From assembly GCA_016790225.1 (NCBI GenBank), contig JAEUOZ010000004.1, positions 17,413 through 81,412 on the forward strand: DNA of 64,000 nucleotides. The letters are read 5' to 3'. Below are positions 12,357-23,491 of the stretch, in pieces. The DNA is from Rubrivivax sp. (lineage in GTDB: Bacteria; Pseudomonadota; Gammaproteobacteria; Burkholderiales; Burkholderiaceae). Positions within the stretch are counted from its first letter, which is position 1. The number at the start of each line of letters is the position of its first letter. Below the pieces are notes generated by a model. That model did not search any database, was not told the origin of the DNA, and saw only the letters and a list, made by a program, of their open reading frames with translations. The translations under genes and the position numbers were made by a program.

Positions 12357-14372
12357 TCAGCCGATCTTGAAGTTCCCCAGGCGCTGCGTCAGGCGTTCGC
12401 CGTGCGAGCGCAGCGAATGCGAGGCATTGGCCAGTTGTTCGACCAGGCCCAGGTTCTTCTCGGTCGTCTCGCGCAGCGCACGCACCTGTTCCAGGATGGC
12501 GGCCGATTCCTGCTGGCCTTCGCGCGTGAGGCCGGAGACATCAGCCATCGCGCCGTGGATCAGATCGATGTGGCCGTCGGATTCGGCGATCGCGCGGCCC
12601 GTGTCCTCGGACAGCAGCGCGCTCTGCTCGATCTGCCCGCTGGAGCTGCCGACGATGCTGCCGATGCGGCGCGCCGCTTCGGCACTGCGCATGGCCAGGC
12701 TGCGCACCTCCTGCGCCACCACGGCAAACCCTCGACCTGATTCGCCGGCCTTGGAGGCCTCCACGGAGGCATTCAGCGCCAGGATGTTGGTGCGGAAGGC
12801 GATGTTGTCGATCAGCGAGACGGCTTCCTGAACCTGCTGGCTCTGCAGCCGCACCTGGGACAGCGTCTCGCACAGGCGCTCCATCTGGCGGCGGCTGCGC
12901 GTGGATTGCAGGCGCAGGTGCTGCACGGTGCCCACCACCCGCTCGACCTGCGCACCGCAGGCTTCCAGCTGCGTGGAGTAGCGCGCCACGCCATCCACCA
13001 CGCGCTCCAGGGATTCGGCGGTGCGCTGGTTGCGCGAGCGCAGATCCCCGTTGCCGGTGGCGATCTGCTGCGCGGCCTGCGAAACCGAGCCCGAGCCGTG
13101 ACGCACCGAGCCCAGCAGCTCGCCCAGGCGCTCCACGGAGATGCTCACCGCGGCGAGCGTCTCGGCGACCTCGTCACCCCCGCGCGGGCGGATGGGGCGC
13201 GAGAGATCGCCGCGCGAGAGCCGCTGCATCTGCTCGTTCAGGGTGCTCAGACCGCCGCGCATCACCAGATAGAAGGCATAGAAGAGGTAGAGCGCCAGCG
13301 CGATGCTCGTCGCCGTGCCCGCCGCCATCAGCCAGCGTGACAGCTGCGCCTGGCGGCGCTGCTGGTCATAGTGCGTGATCAGCCACGCCACACGCGCCTG
13401 GCGCAACTCGATCAGGGCCCGCGTCGCCGCCTCGGCAGCACCGCGGATGCTCACCAGTTCCTCTGCGCCCAGGTAGGCATCGTCCATCAACGCTGCGCGG
13501 GTCAGCGTGACCAGGGTCTGGACCGCCTGCAGCGAGGCTGCCGGGTTGTCGCGCGAGGCCACCTGCTCGGCCGTCGTCAGGCGATCTCGCAGTCGGCTCA
13601 ACTGAAGATCCAGCCCTTCCACGCGGCCGGCCGCCTGCAGCAGCGTGGACGCCAGGCGCGGCGCATCGCCCACGTGGCGGTCCTGCAGGGCCAGATGGCC
13701 GCGCAAGGCGCGCATCAGCTGCCACAGCTGCTCCTGCACCGCGGGCGCCAGCACGTAGGCGACGGCGCTGTGCGATTGCTGATCCCGATCGCGCGTCAGC
13801 AGCAAGGCGCCGCTGTCCACCGTGGCAGCCTGCAGCTGCGCAAGCGCCAGGTGCGCCTGCGCCAGGGCTTCGCTGCGCCCTTCCTTCGACAGGCTGCCGC
13901 CTTGCTGCAGGCGCGCCATGGACGGCTCCAGCGCTTCCCAGGGCGCGATCATCTGCAGACCTTCGGCCTCGGCCAGCCTGCGGGCCTCGCGAAGGGCGTC
14001 CAGGCTCGCGGCCAGCCGCTGCGGGTCGGCCGAGGCACCCAGCTCGATCCGGTTGTCGACAGCGTCCAGGTCATCCACCAGCGCATGCACGGCCGCCGCC
14101 AGCCGCGCACCGGAAGCATTCAAGTTCGCCAGGGTCACGGCCTGGCTCTGATAGGACAGCAACTGCACGAGCATCGGCAGCATCGGCAGCGCCACCAGGC
14201 CCAGCACCAGCAGCATCTTGTTCTTGATGCTCATGCGCCGCAGCAGGCGCACGCCAATGGCCCAGACACCGTGATACGCGAAGAACTCGCGCACGCCCTG
14301 CCACCCCGGAAGCGGCCCCAGCGCAGACCACAGGCGGCGGGGTGACGGAAGGCGGGTACTGGTCGATGACAT
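12357..14372 (-). CDS. Methyl-accepting chemotaxis protein (transmembrane receptor)
   Basis: A 671-residue receptor. TM1 lies near residues 50-75 and TM2 near 335-360 ([15 protein letters not shown]), with a long helical periplasmic domain between them. A HAMP domain follows ([19 protein letters not shown]), then a signalling domain whose tip reads [21 protein letters not shown] chose the ATG at 14372 because GAGG lies 8 nt before it; the in-frame extension to 14615 is Arg- and Pro-rich and has no site. It belongs to the same receptor family as the proteins at 31227 and 40397. It is convergent with sdaA and divergent from the che run that starts at 14645. The ligand is unknown. Confidence 0.88.
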   Translation of the reverse strand: MSSTSTRLPSPRRLWSALGPLPGWQGVREFFAYHGVWAIGVRLLRRMSIKNKMLLVLGLVALPMLPMLVQLLSYQSQAVTLANLNASGARLAAAVHALVDDLDAVDNRIELGASADPQRLAASLDALREARRLAEAEGLQMIAPWEALEPSMARLQQGGSLSKEGRSEALAQAHLALAQLQAATVDSGALLLTRDRDQQSHSAVAYVLAPAVQEQLWQLMRALRGHLALQDRHVGDAPRLASTLLQAAGRVEGLDLQLSRLRDRLTTAEQVASRDNPAASLQAVQTLVTLTRAALMDDAYLGAEELVSIRGAAEAATRALIELRQARVAWLITHYDQQRRQAQLSRWLMAAGTATSIALALYLFYAFYLVMRGGLSTLNEQMQRLSRGDLSRPIRPRGGDEVAETLAAVSISVERLGELLGSVRHGSGSVSQAAQQIATGNGDLRSRNQRTAESLERVVDGVARYSTQLEACGAQVERVVGTVQHLRLQSTRSRRQMERLCETLSQVRLQSQQVQEAVSLIDNIAFRTNILALNASVEASKAGESGRGFAVVAQEVRSLAMRSAEAARRIGSIVGSSSGQIEQSALLSEDTGRAIAESDGHIDLIHGAMADVSGLTREGQQESAAILEQVRALRETTEKNLGLVEQLANASHSLRSHGERLTQRLGNFKIG

Positions 14373-14644
14373 GCTGATCCTCGGGTCGGACCCCTCTGCA
14401 AAACGCTGCGCACAGGCAGACATCGCCTGCAGACGGTAGGTGAGCAGATCTTCGGCCGCGCGGGCGCTCAAGAGGTCTGGAAATGCCGAGAGCGGCCCCG
14501 CCTTATCCGCGCTTCGAGGCCGGGGCCCGGGCCTCAGCATCCGGGTCTGGACGCCGAAAGTGCGGGGATGCCCATCGTGCTGGCCATCCTGGTCTCGCGC
14601 CGAGGCCGCCCCCAAGAACCGACTTGAACGCCGCTGCCCCTCCG

Positions 14645-15907
14645 ATGATCAACCCGAGCCCCGCTGACGAAACGGCCGATGCCGCCAAGCCCGCTGCGCC
14701 GGTGCTGCGGCACTGGCCCTGGCTGCTGTCCGCTGCCTCATGGGCCGGCGCCGGTGTGCTGGCCTGGCAGGGCGGCTTGCCCGCGCTGCTGGGCTGTGCC
14801 GGTGCGGTGCTGGGCACCGCTGTGCCGGGCCTGGTGCAACGTCGCCGCCTGGGGCAGTCAACCGACACTCCCGCCGCCACCGTCGACGCCACCGCTGCGG
14901 CGGTGGCGCCTGGCTCCGACAGCACCAGGGCGCCCGGCACGGCGCCGCCTGACCGGCAGCCCGGCCACGGCAGCACGGCCGTCGCCGCCGACAGCAGCAG
15001 CCCGATGGTCACCCACGTGATCCCGGTGTGGGCACGCCAGCTGGACGCCACGCGCGGCAGCGCCGATGCGGGCCTGGCCAACGTGCTCAACGCCTTCTCG
15101 GAGATGAATGGCGCGCTCGATACCCTGCTGTCCAACCTGCAGGGCATGTCCACCTCGGCCCAGCCGGGGGCCGTGGATCAGGCGGTGCAGGCCAGCGCCG
15201 GGCCGCTGGGCGCGCTGCTGGCGCCCAGCCAGCGCGCCTTCGATCTGCACGACAAGGCCTTGAGTGAACTGCGGCACTGCGCGCAGGCGCTGCAGGAGAT
15301 CACGCCACTGGCCCGCCAGGCGCAGGAAATCGGCCGTCACACCCGGCTGGTGGCCTTCAATGCCTCCATCGAGGCCAGCCGCGACAACACGCGCGACGGC
15401 GGCAACGAGGCCGTGGCGCACGAGATGCGCCTGCTGGCCACGCGCATGAGCGACAACGCGATCGCGATGCAGCGCATCGTCACGCCGCTGCTGCAGCGGC
15501 TGAACCAGATGCTGCACCAGGCTGCCACGCAGGACGTGGCGCCCGAGGAGCTGCGCATGGAAGTGGAGCTGCGCGCCCGCGAGGCGCTGCAGACGCTGAT
15601 GTCATCCGTTGGCGCCTCACTGTCCACCTCAGGCTCGGTGCGCGATGCCAGCGCAGCGATGCGCCAGCACCTGGAGGATGCCTTCGTGCACTTCCAGTTC
15701 GGTGACCGCGTGAGCCAGATGCTGGCCATCATCGGCAACGACATGAACCACTTTGTCGACTGGGTCAGCCGTCATCCGGCGGCCACGGTCGACGATGCCA
15801 CCGAGTGGCTGCGCCGCCTGGAGAGCAGCTACACGATGGAAGAGCAACGTTCCGAACACCACGGCAACGTGCACGTCGACCGCGGCAGCGAAGTCGAGTT
15901 TTTCTGA
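14645..15907 (+). CDS. MCP-like protein with a C-terminal CheZ-like D-x-x-x-Q motif
   Basis: A 420-residue protein directly upstream of cheY. Residues 20-60 hold a short hydrophobic hairpin ([19 protein letters not shown] and a second stretch ending VPGLVQRRR). An Ala/Pro/Thr-rich linker follows, then a degenerate MCP-type coiled coil with [19 protein letters not shown] at the hairpin tip. The tip is clearly MCP-like, but the rest of the signalling domain is short and lacks HAMP. Near the C-terminus [11 protein letters not shown] resembles the CheZ active-site helix (D143 and Q147 in E. coli). The reading frame is open from 14483, but the ATG at 14645 is the first that leaves the Arg/Pro-rich stretch. 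Function is inferred: accessory signalling or CheY-P dephosphorylation. Confidence 0.7.
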   Translation: MINPSPADETADAAKPAAPVLRHWPWLLSAASWAGAGVLAWQGGLPALLGCAGAVLGTAVPGLVQRRRLGQSTDTPAATVDATAAAVAPGSDSTRAPGTAPPDRQPGHGSTAVAADSSSPMVTHVIPVWARQLDATRGSADAGLANVLNAFSEMNGALDTLLSNLQGMSTSAQPGAVDQAVQASAGPLGALLAPSQRAFDLHDKALSELRHCAQALQEITPLARQAQEIGRHTRLVAFNASIEASRDNTRDGGNEAVAHEMRLLATRMSDNAIAMQRIVTPLLQRLNQMLHQAATQDVAPEELRMEVELRAREALQTLMSSVGASLSTSGSVRDASAAMRQHLEDAFVHFQFGDRVSQMLAIIGNDMNHFVDWVSRHPAATVDDATEWLRRLESSYTMEEQRSEHHGNVHVDRGSEVEFF

Positions 15908-15938
15908 CCCACAGGCACTTTCCCAAGAGGACCCCGCC

Positions 15939-16304
15939 ATGAGCAAGACCATCATGATCGTCGACGATTCCGGCAGCTTCCGGACCGTCGTCAAACTCGC
16001 CCTGCAGAAGGCCGGCTATGCCGTCGTCGAGGCCGTTGACGGCCAGGACGCGGTGGGCAAGCTCAACGGGCAGAAGCTGAACCTGATCGTTTGTGACGTG
16101 AACATGCCCAACATGGATGGGCTGAGCTTCCTGCGTCACCTGAAGACCACCTCGGCCTACAAGTTCACGCCGGTGATCATGCTGACCACCGAATCGCAGG
16201 AGGCGAAGAAGGCCGAAGGCCGCGCCGCCGGCGCCAAGGCCTGGATCACCAAGCCCTTCCAGCCTTCCCAGCTGGTGGACGCTGCCAACAAGCTGTGTGT
16301 GTGA
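15939..16304 (+). CDS. cheY: CheY-type single-domain response regulator
   Basis: A 121-residue receiver domain with no output domain. The acidic pair is D9 and D10, the phosphoryl-accepting residue is D53 (VCDVNMPNMDG), the switch Thr is T83 or T84 (MLTTES), and the conserved lysine is K105 (ITKPF). AAGAGG lies 8 nt before the ATG. It would be phosphorylated by the CheA encoded two genes downstream. Its last base is the first base of the next ATG (TGATG), so the STAS gene is translationally coupled. Whether it acts on flagella, pili or something else is not shown by this window. Confidence 0.93.
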   Translation: MSKTIMIVDDSGSFRTVVKLALQKAGYAVVEAVDGQDAVGKLNGQKLNLIVCDVNMPNMDGLSFLRHLKTTSAYKFTPVIMLTTESQEAKKAEGRAAGAKAWITKPFQPSQLVDAANKLCV

Positions 16305-16609
16305 TGGTGACCGCCACCGCTGCCGCGTGGGCGCTGGGTCCTGAAGTGACCATCGCCCAGGCCGCCGAGAACCACTCGCAGCTGCTGGCTGCGCTGCCCG
16401 CGCTGGCGGCCTACCCGCGGCTGGAGCTTTCGGCCGTGACCGATTTCGACAGCAGCGGCGTGCAGCTGCTGCTCGCCCTGCGCAGCAGTCTGGCCGAAAA
16501 GGGCCAGACGCTTCACCTGGTGTCACCCAGCGCCGCGGTGCTGGACGCACTGGGCACCTTCGGCCTGCGCGAGCAGTTTCCCGCCGTCGAAGGCACCACC
16601 CCCCACTGA
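16304..16609 (+). CDS. STAS-domain protein (anti-anti-sigma-factor-like)
   Basis: A 101-residue lone STAS domain whose ATG overlaps the cheY stop. The pattern TDFDSSGVQLLLALR at residues 46-60 matches the phosphoacceptor loop of SpoIIAA/RsbV proteins (D-S-S-G), so a phosphorylatable Ser50 or Ser51 is kept. STAS proteins switch partners according to serine phosphorylation. No serine kinase or phosphatase partner is encoded nearby. Its place between cheY and cheA, with 18 bp before cheA, implies a role within this chemosensory pathway. Confidence 0.82.
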   Translation: MVTATAAAWALGPEVTIAQAAENHSQLLAALPALAAYPRLELSAVTDFDSSGVQLLLALRSSLAEKGQTLHLVSPSAAVLDALGTFGLREQFPAVEGTTPH

Positions 16610-16627
16610 GCCGACCGAGGACGCCCG

Positions 16628-18802
16628 ATGAACAGGGACGACGATGCCGAGATCCTGGCCGCTGCGCGAGCCGGCTTCCTGGATGAAGCCAGCGACATGC
16701 TCGCGCAGTTCGAGCAGGCCCTGCTGGTCATGGAGACGGCGCCGGACGATGCGGAGAACCTGAACGCCGCCTTCCGTGCCGCACACACGATCAAGGGCAC
16801 GGCGGGCATGTTCGGCTGCGAGGCCGTCGTCACGTTCACGCACGAGGTCGAGACCCTGCTGGAATCGCTGCGCGCCGGCAAGCTGGACATCACCGAAGAG
16901 ATCGCCGCCGCGCTGCTGGAAGGCCGCGATCAGATGGAGGCGCTGATCGCCGAGGTGCGCATGGGCACCACGAGCCCACAGGTGCAGGCCCGCAGTGCCG
17001 AGCTGGGCCAGGTGATCCGCCGCCTCTACGGCGGCAGCCCGGTAGACGCCGATGCCGCGCCCGCTGCAGCCGTGGCAGACGCGCCCGGTGCGCCTGCCGC
17101 CGTGGCCTCCACGGCCGGCGCCTGGCACCTGTCTCTGCGCTTCGGACCCGATGCGCTGCGCGACGGCATGGACCCGCTGGCCTTCCTGCGCTACCTGCGC
17201 ACGATCGGCGAGGTCTGGCATGTGCAGACCCTGACGGAAAGCGTGCCGGCGCTGGAACAGATGGAACCCGAGGCCTGCTACCTGGGCTTCGAGCTGCGCC
17301 TGAAGTCCGAGCGCACGCGCCAGGAGATCGAGAGCGTCTTCGAGTTTGCGCGCGAAGTCGCGAGCATCGAGATCCTCGATCCCGGCGCCAGGCCGATCGA
17401 CTTCGACAACCTCCTGGACAAGCGTTGCGGCGATGACGAGGCCGCGCGCTCGCGCCTGCTGTGGATCTGGCTCTCGCAGGGCGTGGACATCCGCCTGCGC
17501 GAAGAGCCGCCCGTGCCGCCGGAAGTGGCGCACCTGGTGCCCGCCGTCACGACCAGCGTGCCCAAGATCGAGCGCCGCACCGAGAACCGCGAGCGGCGCG
17601 GTCCGGCCCGCGAGCGCCGCGCGGCCGAAGAGACCCGCTTCGTCAAGGTGCGTGCCGACAAGCTGGACCACCTCATCGATCTCATCGGCGAGCTGGTGAT
17701 CGCCGGCTCCGGCGCGCAGATGGTGGCCAACCACGAAGGCTCGCCCGCCTTCCTGGAGGCCACGCAGCGGGTCGCGGATCTGGTTCAGGCCACACGCGAC
17801 GGCGCGCTGGCCCTGCGCATGGTGCCGGTGGGCGAGACCTTTGCGCGCTTCCAGCGCGTGGTGCGCGACACCGGCAAGCAGCTGGGCAAGGCGATCGAAT
17901 TCAGCGTCACCGGCGGCGACACCGAACTGGACAAGTCCATGGTCGAGGTGCTGGCCGATCCGCTGATGCACCTGGTGCGCAACAGCCTCGATCACGGCAT
18001 CGAACAGCCCGAGGAGCGTGAATCCAACGGCAAGCCGCGCACCGGCCATCTGGTGCTGAACGCCTACCACGAGGCCGGCTCCATCGTCATCGAGGTCATC
18101 GACGACGGCCGCGGCCTGCGCCGCGAACGCATCCTGGGCAAGGCCATCGAACGCGGGCTGATCTCGCCCGAGGCCCAGCTGAGCGATCCCGAGGTCTGGC
18201 AGCTGATCTTCGCGCCGGGCTTCTCCACCGCCGATCAGGTGACCGATCTGTCGGGCCGGGGCGTGGGCATGGACGTGGTCCGACGCAACATCGAATCGCT
18301 GCGCGGCCAGATCTCGCTGTCCAGCATCGAAGGCCAGGGCACGACCACGCAGATCCGGCTGCCGCTCACGCTGGCCATGATCGACGGATTCCTCACGATG
18401 GTCGGCAGCGTCTACTACGTTCTGCCGTTGGCGGTGGTGGCCGAGTGCATCGACGTGCCGCGCGAGTGCCGCGATGCGCCGGAACGCACCTGCGGCACCT
18501 TCGACCTGCGCGGCGAAGTGCTGCCCTACCTGGACCTGGCGCGCTTCTACGGCAGCGAGACCGGCGACGCACGGCGGCGCAGCCTGATCGTCGTACGCGA
18601 CGGCAGCGTGCGCATCGGCCTGGTGGTCGATCGCCTGCTGGGCGAGCACCAGACCGTGATCAAGCCCCTGGCCGGCATCTTCCGGCACCTCAAGGCCCTG
18701 GCCGGCTCCACCATCCTCGGCAGCGGCGACGTGGCCCTGGTGCTGGACATGCAGGGCCTTGTCGCGGCGGCCACCCAGGCCGGCGCTGCCATCTCACGCT
18801 GA
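16628..18802 (+). CDS. cheA: Chemotaxis histidine kinase CheA
   Basis: A 724-residue kinase that passes phosphate to CheY and CheB under receptor control. An Hpt (P1) domain carries phospho-His53 (AAHTIKG). A region of about 130-310 follows, then dimerisation, the ATPase domain with N box [11 protein letters not shown] and G boxes DDGRGL and GRGVGMD, and a C-terminal CheW-like regulatory domain. A highly charged Arg/Glu linker (about 315-335) precedes the dimerisation helices. GAGGA lies upstream of the ATG. The length is slightly above E. coli CheA (654). It is followed after 64 bp by the first of four related receptors. Confidence 0.95.
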   Translation: MNRDDDAEILAAARAGFLDEASDMLAQFEQALLVMETAPDDAENLNAAFRAAHTIKGTAGMFGCEAVVTFTHEVETLLESLRAGKLDITEEIAAALLEGRDQMEALIAEVRMGTTSPQVQARSAELGQVIRRLYGGSPVDADAAPAAAVADAPGAPAAVASTAGAWHLSLRFGPDALRDGMDPLAFLRYLRTIGEVWHVQTLTESVPALEQMEPEACYLGFELRLKSERTRQEIESVFEFAREVASIEILDPGARPIDFDNLLDKRCGDDEAARSRLLWIWLSQGVDIRLREEPPVPPEVAHLVPAVTTSVPKIERRTENRERRGPARERRAAEETRFVKVRADKLDHLIDLIGELVIAGSGAQMVANHEGSPAFLEATQRVADLVQATRDGALALRMVPVGETFARFQRVVRDTGKQLGKAIEFSVTGGDTELDKSMVEVLADPLMHLVRNSLDHGIEQPEERESNGKPRTGHLVLNAYHEAGSIVIEVIDDGRGLRRERILGKAIERGLISPEAQLSDPEVWQLIFAPGFSTADQVTDLSGRGVGMDVVRRNIESLRGQISLSSIEGQGTTTQIRLPLTLAMIDGFLTMVGSVYYVLPLAVVAECIDVPRECRDAPERTCGTFDLRGEVLPYLDLARFYGSETGDARRRSLIVVRDGSVRIGLVVDRLLGEHQTVIKPLAGIFRHLKALAGSTILGSGDVALVLDMQGLVAAATQAGAAISR

Positions 18803-18866
18803 ACCTGCAGCGCAGGCCCGCAACCCCCATTCCGCTGTCGAAGCCACCCTTCAAGCGCCACCGACC

Positions 18867-21086
18867 ATGTCCCTGATCCTGCGCCGTCTCAAGCTCTGGC
18901 AGAAGTTCGCCATGCTGGGCATCCTCGGCATCACTGCGGCCGCCGTGCCACTGAGCTTCGTCGCACGAGACCTGCGCAGCGAGCAGGCCGTCGCCCAGGG
19001 AGAACTGGACGGGCTGCAGCCCGTGAAGCTGGCCATGGCCGTGCAGCAGGGCCTGCAGTCGCAGCGTGCCCTTGCGGTGCGGCTGCGCGCGGGCGACCGC
19101 TCCGGCCAAGGCGAAGCCAGCCTGCGCGAAGCCGAGCTGACGGCCCGCTTCGACGCGCTCAACCAACGCCTGGTCGAGCTCGGCTACAGCCAGGCCATCG
19201 GCGAACTCAGGGCCATGCGCGAGGCCTGGCAGGGCATCACACGCAGCGCCGACAAGGCTGAAGGCGAGATCCAGGCCGCCTATGGCGAGGTGATTGCCAG
19301 GGGCATCGTGCTGCTCGATCACATCGCCGATGCGTCCGGCCTGAGCCTGGATCCGGTGGCGGAGAGCTACTACATCATGACCGCGCTGGTGGACCACCTG
19401 CCGCGCATGGCCGAAGAGGTGGACCGGCTCGGTCTGGCGGGCAGCCGCAGCCTGCACGCGGCCGACATCCCCTTCGAGCTGCGCATGACCATGGACACGG
19501 CCTCGCACAGCATCCATCACCTGCAAGGGCGCGTGCAGGCGCAGTTCGACAAGGCGTTTGCCATCGAGGCGCGGCTGAAGGCCAGCCTTGACAAGCTCAC
19601 CGCGCAGGCGGTCAAGAGTGCGGACGAACTCCATGAACTGGCCGAGGCCATGGCCGAATCCGGCAAGCCCAGCGTCAGTGCCGCCCAGTTCGGCAACCTG
19701 GGGGTGAGCGCGTCCGCGCAGCAGTACCGGCTGGTCGAAGCGACCGAAGCATCGCTGCGCAGCCTGCTCCAGGAACGCGTGGACCACAAGCGGCGCCAGG
19801 CCCTGCTGATCGGCGGGCTGATCGGTGGCCTGCTGCTGGCCGCCGGCGTGCTGGGCTGGGCCATCGCCCGATCCGTGACTCGCCCGCTCAGCCATGCCGT
19901 GGACGCCGCCAATGCCGTTGGCAGAGGCGACCTCGCCTTTGCCATCGATGACCGCGGCAGCGACGAGGCTGCCGTGCTGCTGGGTCGCTTCAAGGAGATG
20001 CAGATCGCCCTGCACCAGCGCCGTCTGGAAGACCAGCAGCGCATGGCCACCGCGGAAGAAGAACGCGAGGCGGCGGCACAGGTGACCGACGTGATCGCCC
20101 AGACCGTGCAAGGCGCCACCCAGGGCGACTTTTCGCGACGCATTCCCGTGGACGGCATGAACGACTTTCACGCCCAGCTCTGCGGCACCGTCAACCAGCT
20201 GTTCGACACCATCGCCGACACGCTGCGTCAGGTGCGTGCAGCGTCCGATCAGCTGACCGCTGCCTCGGCCCAGGTCTCGCAGACCTCCCAGAGCCTTTCC
20301 CAAGGGGCCTCGCAGCAGGCGGCCAGTGTCGAGGAGACCACCGCCTCGCTGCAGGAGATGGCGGCTTCGGTGAAGCAGAACGCGCAGAGCGCCACGGTCA
20401 CCGACGGCATCGCCACCAAAGCCGCAGCCGAGGCCATGGAAGGCGGCCAGGCCGTGAGCCAGACCGCAGACGCGATGAAGTCCATCGCCGCCAGGATTTC
20501 CATCATCGATGACATCGCCTACCAGACCAACCTGCTGGCGCTGAATGCCGCCATCGAAGCGGCCCGCGCCGGTGAGCACGGCAAGGGCTTCGCCGTCGTC
20601 GCCGCCGAGGTTCGCAAGCTGGCCGAGCGCAGCCAGGTGGCCGCGCAGGAGATCGGCACCCTGGCCAGCACCAGCGTGAACCTGGCCGAGCGTGCCGGCA
20701 CGCTGCTGTCAGCCATCGTCCCCGGCATCCAGAAGACCAGCGAGCTGGTGCAGGAGATTGCTGCCTCGTCAGGCGAACAGAGCGATTCGGTCGGCCAGAT
20801 TTCCGGCGCCATGACGCATCTGTCGGGCACCACGCAGCAGACCGCCAGCGCTTCCGAGCAGCTGTCGGCGACCGCCGAGCAGCTGTCGGCTCAGGCCGCG
20901 GGGCTGCAGGAACTGATCGCCTTCTATCGCCTGAGCGAAGAAAGCCGCAGCCGCAGCGCGCACCGCCCTGCTGCGGCAACCGCACCGGCCGCGGGTTTGA
21001 AAGCCGCCGCACCGGGCAAGCCACCCGCATGGACCGGCAGCGGCAGCACGGGCGATGTCGACGAGTCGTCGTTCACCGCCTTCTGA
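18867..21086 (+). CDS. Methyl-accepting chemotaxis protein 1 of the four-receptor array
   Basis: A 739-residue receptor. TM1 is at about residues 10-30 and TM2 at about 311-331, with a helical periplasmic domain that contains [27 protein letters not shown] domain and a second HAMP-like unit ([20 protein letters not shown]) follow. The signalling tip is [22 protein letters not shown] near residue 545. After an Ala/Pro-rich linker of about 50 residues the protein ends in VDESSFTAF, an aromatic tail that fits the CheR-docking pentapeptide pattern. I chose the ATG at 18867, the last one before the TM1 region ([16 protein letters not shown]). The next receptor has the same N-terminal design. Confidence 0.9.
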   Translation: MSLILRRLKLWQKFAMLGILGITAAAVPLSFVARDLRSEQAVAQGELDGLQPVKLAMAVQQGLQSQRALAVRLRAGDRSGQGEASLREAELTARFDALNQRLVELGYSQAIGELRAMREAWQGITRSADKAEGEIQAAYGEVIARGIVLLDHIADASGLSLDPVAESYYIMTALVDHLPRMAEEVDRLGLAGSRSLHAADIPFELRMTMDTASHSIHHLQGRVQAQFDKAFAIEARLKASLDKLTAQAVKSADELHELAEAMAESGKPSVSAAQFGNLGVSASAQQYRLVEATEASLRSLLQERVDHKRRQALLIGGLIGGLLLAAGVLGWAIARSVTRPLSHAVDAANAVGRGDLAFAIDDRGSDEAAVLLGRFKEMQIALHQRRLEDQQRMATAEEEREAAAQVTDVIAQTVQGATQGDFSRRIPVDGMNDFHAQLCGTVNQLFDTIADTLRQVRAASDQLTAASAQVSQTSQSLSQGASQQAASVEETTASLQEMAASVKQNAQSATVTDGIATKAAAEAMEGGQAVSQTADAMKSIAARISIIDDIAYQTNLLALNAAIEAARAGEHGKGFAVVAAEVRKLAERSQVAAQEIGTLASTSVNLAERAGTLLSAIVPGIQKTSELVQEIAASSGEQSDSVGQISGAMTHLSGTTQQTASASEQLSATAEQLSAQAAGLQELIAFYRLSEESRSRSAHRPAAATAPAAGLKAAAPGKPPAWTGSGSTGDVDESSFTAF

Positions 21087-21148
21087 ACCTGCTTCCTTCA
21101 CGCCACGCACCCGACTCCCGTCAGCGACCCCACCCATCAGGACTCCGC

Positions 21149-23443
21149 ATGAACCACATCCTTAGAAGCATGCAGCTCTGGCAGAAGTTCGCCGTCCTCG
21201 GCCTCATCGCAGCCGCCATGATGGCCATGCCGCTGTGGAAGACGATCGAGTTCAAGCGCAACGAGCTCGGCGTGGCCCGGGGCGAGGCCGCCGGCCTGGC
21301 GCCGCTGGCCGCGGCGATCGACGTGCAGCGGCAGCTGCAGGCCCACCGCGGGCTTTCGGGCATCGTGCTCAACGGCAACGAAGCGTCCGATGCCGATCGC
21401 CGCAAGGCCCTGGCGGCTGCGCAGGCGGCCCTGGCCCAGCTGCGGCAGCGCCTGGACGCCGCAGGGTTCAAGCAGTCGGCCGATCGGGCTGCCAGGCTCA
21501 GCGAAGGATTCGAGTCGGTGGCCGCCAAGGTGGGCAGCAAGGGGGTCTCCGGCAAGGACAGCTTTGCGTTGCATACCGCCCTGGTGAACCAGAACCTGCT
21601 GCTGATGGACGCGGTGGCCGATGAATCCGGCCTGTCGCTGGACCCGGTGGCCGAAAGCTACTACCTGATGACGGCCACGGTGGATCACCTGCCGCGGCTG
21701 GCCGAAGCCATTGCCCAGATGCGCGGCCGAGGCGCCGGCATGCTGGCCGGCGCAGAGATCTCCGCCGTGGACCGCAGCGTCTTCGAGGGCCTGGTCAACA
21801 CGGCCTCCTACCTGCAGGAACGCGGATCGCTGCAGATCGAGAAGGCCGCGCAGATCGATCCGGCCTATGGCCAGGCGCTGGCAGCCGCGCAGAAGGCCGC
21901 CAAGGACGGCGGCGACCGGGCCGTGCAACTGGCGCGCGACGAGATCATCAAGCCCGAGAAGCCCGCGCTGGCCGCCAACAGCTACTTCAGCACGGCCACG
22001 ACAGCCGTCAATGCCCAATACGACCTGGTGAACAAGTCGGCCGAGGTGCTCAAGCAGGTGCTGGAAGAGCGCATCGCCCAGGCGCAGAGCAGCCTGAACC
22101 AGATGCTGACGGTGCTCGGTGCCCTGGCGCTGCTGTGCCTGGGCGTTGGCTATGCCATCACCCGTTCGGTCACCGTGCCGATGGGCCGCGCGCTGGCCGC
22201 CGCGCGGGCCGTGGGCCAGGGCGACCTGAATCACGCGATCGATACCAGCGGCCGGGACGAACTGGCCGTGCTGCTCAAGGGCTTCCAGGACATGCAGCAG
22301 TCGCTGCGCCAGCGCAAGCACGATGACGACCAGCGCATGGCCGAGACCGAAGCCCAGCGCGAGGCCGCCGCCCAGGTGACCGAAGAGGTCAGCCAGGCCG
22401 TGCAGGCCGCCACCGAAGGCGACTTCACCAACCGCCTGGAGGTGCAGGGCAAGGAAGACTTCCACGCCCAGCTGTGCGAGAAGTTCAACGAGCTGCTGGA
22501 CACCATGAGCACGACGCTGGAACAGGTGCGCGGCGCGGCCGATCAGCTCAGCGCCGCCTCGGGCCAGGTGTCGCAGACCTCGCAGAGCCTTTCGCAGGGC
22601 GCCTCGCAGCAGGCGGCCAGCGTCGAGGAGACCACCGCCTCGCTGCAGGAGATCGCCAGCTCGGTGAAGCAGAACGCCGACAGCGCCAGCGTCACCGACG
22701 GCATCGCCACCAAGGCCGCGGCCGAAGCCATGGAAGGCGGCCAGGCCGTGAGCCAGACCGCGGACGCGATGAAGTCCATCGCCGCCAAGATCTCCATCAT
22801 CGACGACATCGCCTACCAGACCAACCTGCTGGCGCTGAATGCCGCCATCGAGGCGGCGCGCGCCGGCGAGCACGGCAAGGGCTTTGCGGTCGTGGCCGCC
22901 GAGGTGCGCAAGCTCGCCGAACGCAGCCAGGTCGCCGCCCAGGAGATCGGCACGCTGGCGCGCAGCAGCGTGAGCCTGGCCGAGCGCGCCGGCACGCTGC
23001 TGTCGTCCATCGTCCCGGGCATCCACCGCACCAGCGAGCTGGTGCAGGAGATCGCCGCCTCTTCGGGAGAGCAGAGCAGCTCCGTGGGGCAGATCACCGG
23101 CGCCATGGGGCACCTGTCGGGCACCACGCAGCAGACGGCCAGCGCCTCGGAACAGCTGTCGGCCACGGCCGAGGAACTCTCGGCCCAGGCCGCGCAGCTG
23201 CAGCAGACGGTGGCCTTCTTCCGCCTGCGCGGCGACGACTCGGCTGCGCTGCACGCCCCACGAGGCGGCAGCTCGCGCTCGGCCCCGCTGGCCAGCCTGC
23301 ACACGCCCTCGCAGGCGCAACAGATGGCCCGCGGCGCGATCCAGCGCTCGTCCTCCGCATCACCGGCCGGTGGCGCGGCAGCCGCACGCCGCGCCCCCGC
23401 AGCGACCACCATGGTCGACGAAGACGCCTTCACCAGCTTCTGA
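21149..23443 (+). CDS. Methyl-accepting chemotaxis protein 2 of the four-receptor array
   Basis: A 764-residue receptor with the layout of its upstream neighbour. TM1 follows [18 protein letters not shown], and the periplasmic helical domain carries [24 protein letters not shown]2 is near residues 315-335, followed by HAMP and a second HAMP-like unit ([20 protein letters not shown]). The signalling tip lies near residue 550. The tail is a Ser/Ala/Pro-rich linker ending VDEDAFTSF. The sensor domains of proteins 1 and 2 are clearly related but diverged, so they probably sense different ligands. The ATG at 21149 sits 62 bp after the previous stop; the longer in-frame extension is a shadow of the upstream gene. 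Confidence 0.9.
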   Translation: MNHILRSMQLWQKFAVLGLIAAAMMAMPLWKTIEFKRNELGVARGEAAGLAPLAAAIDVQRQLQAHRGLSGIVLNGNEASDADRRKALAAAQAALAQLRQRLDAAGFKQSADRAARLSEGFESVAAKVGSKGVSGKDSFALHTALVNQNLLLMDAVADESGLSLDPVAESYYLMTATVDHLPRLAEAIAQMRGRGAGMLAGAEISAVDRSVFEGLVNTASYLQERGSLQIEKAAQIDPAYGQALAAAQKAAKDGGDRAVQLARDEIIKPEKPALAANSYFSTATTAVNAQYDLVNKSAEVLKQVLEERIAQAQSSLNQMLTVLGALALLCLGVGYAITRSVTVPMGRALAAARAVGQGDLNHAIDTSGRDELAVLLKGFQDMQQSLRQRKHDDDQRMAETEAQREAAAQVTEEVSQAVQAATEGDFTNRLEVQGKEDFHAQLCEKFNELLDTMSTTLEQVRGAADQLSAASGQVSQTSQSLSQGASQQAASVEETTASLQEIASSVKQNADSASVTDGIATKAAAEAMEGGQAVSQTADAMKSIAAKISIIDDIAYQTNLLALNAAIEAARAGEHGKGFAVVAAEVRKLAERSQVAAQEIGTLARSSVSLAERAGTLLSSIVPGIHRTSELVQEIAASSGEQSSSVGQITGAMGHLSGTTQQTASASEQLSATAEELSAQAAQLQQTVAFFRLRGDDSAALHAPRGGSSRSAPLASLHTPSQAQQMARGAIQRSSSASPAGGAAAARRAPAATTMVDEDAFTSF

Positions 23444-23491
23444 GCCTGCCGGTCCGCCGACCCCGCATCCCAAAGCCCAACGGATCACCCC

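Noticed and set aside
14460..14500. Possible flagellar sigma-28 promoter (CTCAAGAG ... GCCGAGAG) ahead of the che run
   Set aside because: The spacing between the two parts is about two bases short of the consensus and the upstream box is poor. No better match was seen before the other receptor genes.
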